Below are positions 10,953-17,764 of a stretch of DNA of 29,513 nucleotides, one piece after another; within the stretch, counting starts at the first letter, position 1, and each line of letters opens with the position of its first letter. This DNA is from CAWUKT01 sp963923035. Its GTDB lineage: Bacteria; Bacteroidota; Bacteroidia; J057; JADKCL01. The stretch is taken from assembly GCA_963923035.1 (NCBI GenBank), contig CAWUKT010000088.1, positions 1-29,513 on the forward strand, written 5' to 3'. The translations under genes and the position numbers were made by a program. Below the pieces are notes generated by a model that saw nothing but the letters and a program-made list of their open reading frames with translations, did not search any database and was not told the DNA's origin.

Positions 10953-11026
10953 TCGGTCCCGCTTGATTGGAGAAAAAGCCGCGGGAATTGTACCAAATAG
11001 CTTAATTTTCCGTTTGAAATGAAGCG

Positions 11027-11043
11027 GCTCCGAGGTTCGGAGC
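11027..11043 (+). other. Small hairpin ahead of the vWA gene
   Basis: GCTCCGA / TCGGAGC, a perfect 7-bp stem with loop GGT. No T-run follows, so it is not an obvious terminator. It would lie in the 5' leader of the next gene. Confidence 0.35.
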
Positions 11044-11073
11044 GAGGGAAACCGATCAATTGAAACTTCAATT

Positions 11074-13317
11074 TTGAAATATCCATTTACATTGGGGGCG
11101 GCGCTGGTCGCTGCCCTCGTGGTAGGGCTGGCCTTGCCAGCGGGTCTGGAAGCAGCCCGGATTCAGTTTGCCTTCTCTGAAGGCACCACAACGGTGGTCT
11201 GTATCCTGGTTTCCCTGGCCGCGGCTGCCATTGCCTTTTTCCTCTACCGACGCATCCAGGACTTCCTCCCCCGCGGGTTTGGGATCGGCCTGGGGATATT
11301 TCGCTACCTCGTCCTGTTGGCCATTGCCGTTCTGTTGTTGGAACCCCGCTTCGAGACCCGGCAGAAGCAAAGTGCCCCTCCGGTCATTGCGGTGCTGCAC
11401 GACGATACGGAAAGTATGGTCATCCACCGGGACTCGGCCTACGTGCAGAACGAGTATCCCGCCCAACTGAAATCCTTCCTCGACCGCCTCGACGGCGGAG
11501 ATGCCACCACCAATTTCTTTGCCTTTGGACAGGACCTGGACCCGGATGTGGCCGCCGATTCGCTGAGTTTTCGGCGGAGCGGCACCAATATTTCCGAAGC
11601 CCTCGATGGCTCGGCCCGGGTCTTCGCGAACCAGAATCTGGGGGCGGTGGTGCTGATCACCGACGGGATCACCACGGCCGGGGTCAATCCGCTGTACAGC
11701 CTGGACCAGTTCCAGTTGCCCGTGTTCACGGTGCTGGTGGGCGATACCACCGAGCAGAAAGACGTCCGCGTGGCGGATGTCCTGTTCAATGAGATTGCCT
11801 ATCTGGAGAATGAGACTCCGGTAAAGGTGAAGGTGAAGTCGCGGGGCTATGATGCGGAACAATTGCGGGTGACGATCAGTGGGGAAGGAAAGGTATTGGG
11901 AAGCCAAACGGTTGCCATCACGGCCGCGGAGCCGGACGTGGATGTGGACTTTCTGGTGAAGCCGGAACGCACCGGCATTGTCCAGTACACCATTTCTGTT
12001 GCCCCCCTCCCCGAAGAGATTTCCACCCGGAACAATACCAAAAACATCTTCATCAATGTCCTCGAGACCAAGGTGAAGATCGCGTTGTTTGGCGGCTTCC
12101 CCCACCCCGATGTGGGCGCGCTCCGCAATGCCATGGACCGCGATGATCGCTATGAGATGACCGAGTTCCTCCACGAAACCGGTGCTACTTTTTACAACGA
12201 TCCCTCCGCCGCCAACCTCAAGGACTTTGACCTGTTCATCCTCCACAATTTCCCCTTCAACCAATCCGACGTCCCTCTGCTCGACCGCATCAAGGCCGAA
12301 GTCGAGGAGCGGAAGGTGCCCCTGATGACCTTTGTGGGCAAATACACCCAGATCAACCTGCTCCAACGTAGCCTGGGCGATTACCTCGGCATCGTGCCCG
12401 GCACCGTGGTCAACAATGTGGAAGAGGCCCAGATCAATTTCAAGCCGGACTACAAGAACCACTCGACGTTCACCTTTGATGAGAGTTGGATTCAGTTGAT
12501 GAACAGTGCCCCGCCGCTGTACCGGAACCAGAGCAGCTGGAAGGGCAGTGGTGATACGAAGATTCTGGCTACGGCCCGGATCAAGGGTATTGCGCTGGAC
12601 TATCCGGTGTACGGACTCCAAAACAAGCTGGGGCGGAAGAACATGGTGTTTGTGGGGGAAAACTTCTGGCGGACCCGCGCCCATGTCTATGTGGAGCGGG
12701 AGGATTTCTCGGCCTTCGACCAATGGATCTACAACAATATCCAGTGGCTGATCGTGAAGGAGGACAAGCGGAAGTTCAAGGTGCGGCCCAGCAAGCGCCT
12801 CTTTACCGGCCAGGAGCCGGTGCTGTTCCGCGGGGAAGCGTACGACGATTCCTACAATCCGCTTCCCGGCGTGGACGTGAAGCTCACGCTGACCGACCCG
12901 AACCAAAAAGAGAATGTCTATTACCTGAACGAGACCGGGAATGCCCGGTACTTCCTCGAATTGAATAACCTCGGCGAAGGGACCTACGAATACGCGGCCG
13001 AGGGCACGAAAAATGGCGTCACCATTGGTACCGACCGGGGCCAGTTCTCCATCGGCCGGTCGAACATCGAGACGTTCCGCCTGACGGCGGACAAGGACCT
13101 GCTGGAGCAGGTGGCCTTGCGGACGGGCGGGAGCTTCGCGACGGCCCGCGAAATGGACCGCGTCGCGGACGATATCCTGCAATTGAACTCGCTGAAGCCC
13201 GTCGTGAGCTACCAGACGCGGCGGCTTGGGTTCACGGAGTTTCCGTGGATCTTCTTCGTCCTCCTCGCCCTGCTCGGACTGGAATGGATTCTGCGCAAGC
13301 GCTTTAGCTTGTCGTAA
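11074..13317 (+). CDS. Membrane-anchored von Willebrand factor A-like protein
   Basis: A 747-residue inner-membrane protein with a large periplasmic or cytoplasmic soluble part. Three hydrophobic segments near the N-terminus (about 6-26, 41-58, 72-90) precede a vWA-type domain. Its metal site is recognisable: D110-x-T112-x-S114 (a variant of DxSxS), T171 and D197 in VVLITDG. The middle region (about 240-650) looks like Ig-type beta domains and a glutamine-amidotransferase-like fold (inferred from similar Bacteroidota proteins). A last membrane helix (about 718-735) sits just before the C-terminus. The start is TTG 11074 (MKYPFTLG); the ATG at 11019 is out of frame. The architecture resembles Bat/aerotolerance-type vWA proteins, but its partners are absent here, so the role is unknown. 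Confidence 0.8.
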   Translation: MKYPFTLGAALVAALVVGLALPAGLEAARIQFAFSEGTTTVVCILVSLAAAAIAFFLYRRIQDFLPRGFGIGLGIFRYLVLLAIAVLLLEPRFETRQKQSAPPVIAVLHDDTESMVIHRDSAYVQNEYPAQLKSFLDRLDGGDATTNFFAFGQDLDPDVAADSLSFRRSGTNISEALDGSARVFANQNLGAVVLITDGITTAGVNPLYSLDQFQLPVFTVLVGDTTEQKDVRVADVLFNEIAYLENETPVKVKVKSRGYDAEQLRVTISGEGKVLGSQTVAITAAEPDVDVDFLVKPERTGIVQYTISVAPLPEEISTRNNTKNIFINVLETKVKIALFGGFPHPDVGALRNAMDRDDRYEMTEFLHETGATFYNDPSAANLKDFDLFILHNFPFNQSDVPLLDRIKAEVEERKVPLMTFVGKYTQINLLQRSLGDYLGIVPGTVVNNVEEAQINFKPDYKNHSTFTFDESWIQLMNSAPPLYRNQSSWKGSGDTKILATARIKGIALDYPVYGLQNKLGRKNMVFVGENFWRTRAHVYVEREDFSAFDQWIYNNIQWLIVKEDKRKFKVRPSKRLFTGQEPVLFRGEAYDDSYNPLPGVDVKLTLTDPNQKENVYYLNETGNARYFLELNNLGEGTYEYAAEGTKNGVTIGTDRGQFSIGRSNIETFRLTADKDLLEQVALRTGGSFATAREMDRVADDILQLNSLKPVVSYQTRRLGFTEFPWIFFVLLALLGLEWILRKRFSLS

Positions 13318-13381
13318 AACGCTCCATGTGGCCTGACCGGCCCCATGAAGCTACTTTGGACAGGAAAGCACAGAAATATTA

Positions 13382-13400
13382 CGGGTCAGATACCGACCCG
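13382..13400. other. Short hairpin in convergent intergenic region
   Basis: CGGGTC / GACCCG with a 7-base loop, immediately left of the long bidirectional hairpin. Confidence 0.4.
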
Positions 13401-13404
13401 ATAA

Positions 13405-13441
13405 ATGCAAAAAGCGACAAGGTCATTGTCGCTTTTTGCAT
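13405..13441. terminator. Bidirectional terminator between convergent genes
   Basis: A perfect 16-bp stem (ATGCAAAAAGCGACAA and its complement) with loop GGTCA. The A5/T5 tracts near the stem ends give a U-run for transcripts from either side, serving the vWA gene (+) and the palm-like gene (-). Confidence 0.88.
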
Positions 13442-13464
13442 ATCAGAAAACATCGGATTTCAGG

Positions 13465-14412
13465 TCAGACCACCCACTTGGCCAGCTTGTGGTCATTGAT
13501 GAACAGGAGGTCCCGCTCATCGTATTCTTCGTCCAGCACATGTTTGCGGAAGTGCATGAAGAACTGGTTGCCGGGGACGCCGTAGAGGGTCTTGTGGCTG
13601 AAGACGAACTTGCCTTCTTCGAGGTTGAAGCGTTCGCGGATATAGCTGCCGCGGCCGAGGTTTTCGAGGCGGACGGCGCGAAGGTTGAGGTCCAGCTGAC
13701 CGGCGAAAGGCTCCGGAATTTGGTCCGAGCAATCGGGGCCGGCCACCATCTCGGCCATCACCTTGACGGCCTGCATGGTCTGGGCCGCTTCCTCTTCGGT
13801 ATCTCCAAGAACAATGGTCGCCTCGTCGTGGGACAAGGTCAGGAGCATGTCTTCGCGGAGGCCCATCGGACGCAGGAGGTCAATGAAGGATTCGAGGAAG
13901 ACGTGCTGGAAGCGTTGGTTCCGCTTGGGATAGAGGTTCCCAAACAGGAGTTGACGCCAGGCTTTGGAGGTGGTCAGGATCGGATGAATCTTTTCCTCCT
14001 TGCACAGGGTCTCCCAGTCCAACGGAAATTCTTCGTAGCGGTCAAAGCTGCGGAAGACAGCGTAGTTGGCCTCCTGGATGTCAATGGTACACAGGAAACG
14101 TCCCGTATGCTGGTTCAGCATGTCTTTCCGGCCGCGGGGAATCCCCACGTCGTAGCGGCTGAAATCGTAGTAGGTCCGGGAATCGCCGATGACCCGCTTG
14201 AGGTAATTCAACTGGTCCATCTTGAAGCTCCCCACCGACTCGTCTCCGAGCCACTCCTCCAATTCAATGAATTGCTCCAGGCGCTCCTCGAGCCAGGTAT
14301 ATTCGGGTGACCGCTTCAGGGTATCAAGGTAATAGTCAAACTCCGTCTCCACCGGAATCCGCACCCGGAACAGCCGACAAAATTCTGTGATGTCTTTGAT
14401 TTTCTTGCTCAT
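13465..14412 (-). CDS. Uncharacterised RlaP-associated protein with palm-like motifs
   Basis: A 315-residue soluble protein without signal peptide or membrane helices. I do not recognise a named family. Residues 106-121 (FLCTIDIQEANYAVFR) have the look of a polymerase motif A, with D111 as the candidate metal ligand. Residues 189-201 (MLLTLSHDEATIV) look like motif C, with D196-E197 between two beta strands. The C-terminal part (about 270-295) ends with a strand and a basic helix (HFRKHVL). This suggests a palm-fold nucleotidyl-transferring enzyme, but only by motif reading. The ATG follows AGGAAAAC, and the gene lies 8 bases after the RlaP-type nucleotidyltransferase gene, so the two are probably translated as one unit. 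A nucleic-acid repair or end-modifying role is possible. Confidence 0.75.
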   Translation of the reverse strand: MSKKIKDITEFCRLFRVRIPVETEFDYYLDTLKRSPEYTWLEERLEQFIELEEWLGDESVGSFKMDQLNYLKRVIGDSRTYYDFSRYDVGIPRGRKDMLNQHTGRFLCTIDIQEANYAVFRSFDRYEEFPLDWETLCKEEKIHPILTTSKAWRQLLFGNLYPKRNQRFQHVFLESFIDLLRPMGLREDMLLTLSHDEATIVLGDTEEEAAQTMQAVKVMAEMVAGPDCSDQIPEPFAGQLDLNLRAVRLENLGRGSYIRERFNLEEGKFVFSHKTLYGVPGNQFFMHFRKHVLDEEYDERDLLFINDHKLAKWVV

Positions 14413-14420
14413 GTTTTCCT

Positions 14421-15476
14421 TTAGCTAGCGTAACACGACCGCCTGATCTCAATCAGGGCAGCATTCAATCCGTCGCGGTCGGGAACTGCGGGCAAATCAC
14501 TTGCCGCGTAAAGTTCGTCTATTTTTTCGAGCCGTTCCTCCGCAATTTTCACCAACTCCTCGTACTGGTGCTCACCCCGACGAATTTCAAGTAAAAAGTC
14601 CCGGTTGGGGCGACGGACACGTATGCGTCCCTCCCGGGCAATCTCTTCCGCCATGTCCAGCAGGCGAAAGGTATGCATCATATTTTTCGCATCGTAATTT
14701 TTTCCGTGTTCAATGGTATTTTCATACCGGGCTTCGTTCCTTTTTTCCACCCACTCCCAATACGCCTTGTAATCCTTGCAGTAGCGGACATAGCCATCCT
14801 TGTTGAAGGAAAGGTAGCCGACGGGCTGGGCGGCCTTGGGAATCGAACTGACCGAAACCGAATTGGATTGATCTCCCTGGACAATCCCTTTGTAGTTGCC
14901 GGCCGGGTCGTGGAACAGGGCGTACAGGTCGTGGGCATGGGGCAAATTGACGAGGCCGCAGTCTTCCTGCTGCCAGCCCTTCTGTTCCAGCCATTGCTGG
15001 ACCGGTTGGGTGCCCTGGCCTTCCAGGACATGGCAAAAGTCCAGCAGGCCTTTGCGCTGCTTGTCCATGGGGTTGAGGACCTTCTTGTTCAGGCCGCGGG
15101 CCTTGCGGATTTGGGCGCGGGCATAGCCCGCGAAGGTGTCCCGGCACAACTTGCTGAGGACCATCTCCTCATCGATGAGGTCGAGCACCGGGGACCGGTG
15201 CTGTACGCATTCGGCTGGCATGGCCAGCAGTTCCAGCATATTGGGATTGTTCTTGATCAACAACTCCACCCAGCGCCCCACTTCGTAGTACACCATGTCA
15301 TTGGTTTTGTCACTCACCTGCTCCACATAGTCCAGTCCCAGAACCTGGTGTTCGGGCAAAATGAAGACTCCCCGATGGTCTACATCGGAAGTGGGAATAT
15401 TCAACCCATACGCATGGCTTCCCGATACCGCATCGAGCAGGAGGAGCTTGTTTGTACGTACATCTGAAATGGTCAT
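14421..15476 (-). CDS. RlaP-type predicted nucleotidyltransferase (DNA polymerase beta superfamily)
   Basis: A 351-residue protein of the RlaP family (PF10127), minimal nucleotidyltransferases often found with RNA ligases. The active site is clear: GSHAYG at 19-24, the S30-D31-x-D33 metal-binding pair (SDVDHRG), and E82 in NPNMLELL as the likely third acid. The C-terminal half carries the conserved HGKNYDAKNMMHTFRLL block (about 258-275). It likely adds nucleotides to an RNA or other acceptor; the acceptor is unknown and no RNA ligase gene is seen in this window. It is the first gene of a two-gene operon with the palm-like protein. Confidence 0.88.
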   Translation of the reverse strand: MTISDVRTNKLLLLDAVSGSHAYGLNIPTSDVDHRGVFILPEHQVLGLDYVEQVSDKTNDMVYYEVGRWVELLIKNNPNMLELLAMPAECVQHRSPVLDLIDEEMVLSKLCRDTFAGYARAQIRKARGLNKKVLNPMDKQRKGLLDFCHVLEGQGTQPVQQWLEQKGWQQEDCGLVNLPHAHDLYALFHDPAGNYKGIVQGDQSNSVSVSSIPKAAQPVGYLSFNKDGYVRYCKDYKAYWEWVEKRNEARYENTIEHGKNYDAKNMMHTFRLLDMAEEIAREGRIRVRRPNRDFLLEIRRGEHQYEELVKIAEERLEKIDELYAASDLPAVPDRDGLNAALIEIRRSCYAS

Positions 15477-15500
15477 GACAAAACCTCGGAACGTTCAGCC

Positions 15501-15532
15501 GTAAATTACAAACCTTCGGGGAAGTCACCCAA
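15501..15532 (-). promoter_or_regulatory. Candidate promoter of the RlaP operon
   Basis: On the - strand, TTG (15532-15530), 21 bases, then TAATTTAC (15508-15501), which matches TAnnTTTG at six of eight positions. Transcription would start near 15494, about 18 bases before the ATG. Confidence 0.35.
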
Positions 15533-15533
15533 T

Positions 15534-16265
15534 TCAAAGAAAGTTAAATCGATAGACGGCAAATACAAATGCCAAAACAGGCAATAAAATTGAGAAATAG
15601 GCAATCATCTTTTGCCGACGGGGTTTGAGGCGGCGGTATTCGTCGTAGAGGAAAGGCATCTGGAGGGCCGTCATGAGGGTGGCGAACAGGGGAAACAGGA
15701 AAACCCAGTTGATGGGGCTGACCAATTGGTACATGACCCGTTCGTGGTTGAAGAAATAGACCTCCCACAGCGCCGTATAGGTTCCGGCCAGGAACAGGAA
15801 AAAGCCTATTTCAGTGACCCACATCATCAGTTTGGAGGGACGTTTCGTGACTGAGCGGCTTGAATTCAGGAAGAAACCCCGGACCCAGAATTCCTTGGCA
15901 GCGCCGTAGACAATGATGGGGATGAGGAAAAAGTCAGACCTTTCCACGGCGCCCATTGCGGACAAGACCCAAAGCATGAAAATGCAGCCCAGCAGGACCC
16001 GGGGAATAAAGGAAAGGTATAATGTGATGGGGGTTTTCCGGTCGAGGTTGCGGGGAAAGGAATAAATCCAACGCCCTTTGTAGTGGATGGCGGCAAATTC
16101 GAAGAACAACAGGGTCAACAGGATCAACCCAATGTTCTGTTCCATTTGTTCTGTCGCCGGAATCTTCAACAGTTCTCTTGGGTCCAGCAACGCAATGAAT
16201 ACTGCCAAAATTACATTCAGCAGGATCATCTTGTGGTTGTACAGGAAGTAACCGAGTTTATTCAT
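15534..16265 (-). CDS. Polytopic membrane protein of unknown function
   Basis: A 243-residue integral membrane protein with six or seven hydrophobic helices (roughly 13-30, 44-60, 85-106, 110-126, 150-170, 183-205, 222-241) and basic loops (for example residues 207-219, RRLKPRRQK). No family motif is recognised. It has its own promoter-like element upstream and lies 57 bases before the RlaP gene on the same strand. A candidate promoter for RlaP sits in that gap, so the two may be separate units. ATG 16265 is the natural start (MNKLGYFLYNHKM). Confidence 0.75.
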   Translation of the reverse strand: MNKLGYFLYNHKMILLNVILAVFIALLDPRELLKIPATEQMEQNIGLILLTLLFFEFAAIHYKGRWIYSFPRNLDRKTPITLYLSFIPRVLLGCIFMLWVLSAMGAVERSDFFLIPIIVYGAAKEFWVRGFFLNSSRSVTKRPSKLMMWVTEIGFFLFLAGTYTALWEVYFFNHERVMYQLVSPINWVFLFPLFATLMTALQMPFLYDEYRRLKPRRQKMIAYFSILLPVLAFVFAVYRFNFL

Positions 16266-16290
16266 GCAGGCCCGGAACGATTGAGAAAAT

Positions 16291-16298
16291 CAAAGATA
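16291..16298 (-). promoter_or_regulatory. Candidate -7 element for the membrane protein gene
   Basis: TATCTTTG on the - strand is a full match to TAnnTTTG. Transcription would start at about 16284, some 18 bases before the ATG. The usual -33 TTG is not obvious, because that interval is occupied by a terminator hairpin. Confidence 0.55.
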
Positions 16299-16299
16299 G

Positions 16300-16324
16300 A
16301 AAAAATGGCGTAACCGTCGCCATT
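16300..16324 (-). terminator. Second terminator downstream of the TPR gene
   Basis: On the - strand, stem AATGGCG / CGCCATT with a 7-base loop, followed by TTTTTT. Its T-run directly abuts the -7 element of the next gene. Confidence 0.65.
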
Positions 16325-16349
16325 GATCCGAGCGCATAAATGGGGCACT

Positions 16350-16385
16350 AAAAATTGGTGGGAGCCCCCCCACGGGCCTCCCACC
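16350..16385 (-). terminator. Terminator of the TPR lipoprotein gene
   Basis: Stem GGTGGGAG / CTCCCACC, extended inside by CCC/GGG with a one-base bulge. On the - strand it is followed by AATTTTTAG. It starts about 10 bases after the TPR gene stop. Confidence 0.75.
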
Positions 16386-16394
16386 TTCCCCAAC

Positions 16395-17648
16395 TCACAG
16401 TTGTGCTTTCAATTTCAGGTAATCGGGATGTTGGCTACCCGTCGCCAAGGCCTTGTCCAGGCACATTTGGGCGCTTTCTTTTTCGTTCAGGGCCAGGTAA
16501 ATCTCCGCAAGAACACCATTGACCTCAATATTATTCGGCCGGCCTTCCCGGGCTTTCAGCGCCATGTCCAGGGCCTTCTCGGCATCCTTGCCAATGCGCA
16601 GGTGCACCTGCGCCATTTCCAAATCCATGTTGTGACCGGCTTCCGCATCCTCGGCCATCATGGCAAGGATCTCAGGATAGAGCGCCATCGCCTGATCGGT
16701 GGCTCCCATCAACTCGAGCAGCTCTGCTTTGTCTTCGTAGAAGCCTACCTCCGGGATCAAACCGATTGCACGGTCCAGCAGGGAATCCGCCTGTGCGTAA
16801 TCCCCAGCATCCATGGCCATACGGGCGAGGCCAGCGTAGGCAAAGGGGTAATTGGGACGCTCCTGCAACAGCAATTCGTAGTGCATCCGGGCCGCCAGCG
16901 GATCGCCATAGGTGGCCTCCAATTGGGCGAGGTTCAGACGGCACCAAGCCGTCTGCTCATACCCGGGAACGCCAGCCGCGACCGCCATTTCCATCGCTTC
17001 GATGGCACCTTCGACTTCGCCGTGGATTTCCCGCAGGTAAGACACGCGGGCATAGGAACGCAGGTCGGGCCGCATGCCCACCATGCGGTCGCAGAGTTCG
17101 ACCGCACGGTCGTAATCGCCCAACTCAACTTTGGCATCTACCAACACGCCGTAGACCCCGGCGTTGTAAGGGAATATCTGACGGGCCTGTTCGCCCGTCG
17201 CATAAGCCGCCGCGAAGTCGTGGAGGGACAATTGGACGGAGGCTTTCAAATAAAGCGCGCGGAAGCGCTGATCCGAACCTTTATAGGAAGAATCGGGAAT
17301 CTGGTTCAGCATGTTGAGTGCCTGCGGATAATAGTAGGGATGCTCACCCGTGATCCGGGCCTCATTGATGAAGAGTTCCGCCAGTTTCAGGCGGGCTTCA
17401 GCATCGGCAGCGTCCTGACGCAGCCGGGCCACCTGGGCATCGTAGATCGAAGAGACATGCGCGATTTCATCCGGCGTGCCCAGGCCGTCCGCGCGGGACA
17501 ACAAGGTCGGGATTTCGATTTGCTGGACGGTATGAACCGGGAGGTCAGCATTGGCATTGCCTTCGGCTTGCATGTCGGAGCAAGCGGTCAGTCCGATGGC
17601 CGTTGAGAAGGCCAGGAAGAGGATGAAAATGATATTCGTGGGTTTCAT
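16395..17648 (-). CDS. TPR-repeat lipoprotein
   Basis: A 417-residue lipoprotein. The lipobox GLTAC puts the lipidated cysteine at 23. The mature protein is helical throughout with about nine tetratricopeptide units; recognisable elements include LKLAELFINEARITGEHPYYYPQAL, LGDYDRAVELCDRMV and AGDYAQADSLLDRAIGL. TPR proteins of this type act as scaffolds at the membrane. The start at 17648 (MKPTNIIFILFLAFST) is chosen over an in-frame start 75 bases upstream because it gives a normal lipoprotein signal and the longer form would overlap the terminator hairpin. It follows two DUF4331 genes and a TonB receptor on the same strand and probably belongs to the same surface system. Confidence 0.88.
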   Translation of the reverse strand: MKPTNIIFILFLAFSTAIGLTACSDMQAEGNANADLPVHTVQQIEIPTLLSRADGLGTPDEIAHVSSIYDAQVARLRQDAADAEARLKLAELFINEARITGEHPYYYPQALNMLNQIPDSSYKGSDQRFRALYLKASVQLSLHDFAAAYATGEQARQIFPYNAGVYGVLVDAKVELGDYDRAVELCDRMVGMRPDLRSYARVSYLREIHGEVEGAIEAMEMAVAAGVPGYEQTAWCRLNLAQLEATYGDPLAARMHYELLLQERPNYPFAYAGLARMAMDAGDYAQADSLLDRAIGLIPEVGFYEDKAELLELMGATDQAMALYPEILAMMAEDAEAGHNMDLEMAQVHLRIGKDAEKALDMALKAREGRPNNIEVNGVLAEIYLALNEKESAQMCLDKALATGSQHPDYLKLKAQL

Positions 17649-17678
17649 TCTTTGGGGTTGATGGGGGATTGAATTGGG

Positions 17679-17721
17679 GAAAAAAGAGGGCCGCCGGGAG
17701 GCAAACCGCCAGCGGCGGCCC
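17679..17721 (-). terminator. Terminator after the DUF4331 genes
   Basis: Stem GGGCCGCC / GGCGGCCC (17688-17695 with 17714-17721), followed on the - strand by CTCTTTTTT. It lies between the second DUF4331 stop and the TPR gene, so TPR expression may depend on read-through or its own promoter. Confidence 0.78.
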
Positions 17722-17764
17722 ATACACTCATTGTGGATGACTCCATGAAGAAGCCAAGGTGGAC

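Noticed and set aside
11019..11063. 14-codon ATG frame in the leader of the vWA gene
   Set aside because: Too short to support, no regulatory feature such as a codon run, and the frame includes a GC hairpin.
11068..13182. 704-codon open frame antisense to the vWA gene
   Set aside because: Shadow frame. The + strand protein has membrane helices and a vWA metal site, and the shadow has neither.
13318..13464. Small RNA gene between the convergent genes
   Set aside because: The structure is fully explained as a bidirectional terminator plus a minor hairpin, and no promoter element is seen.
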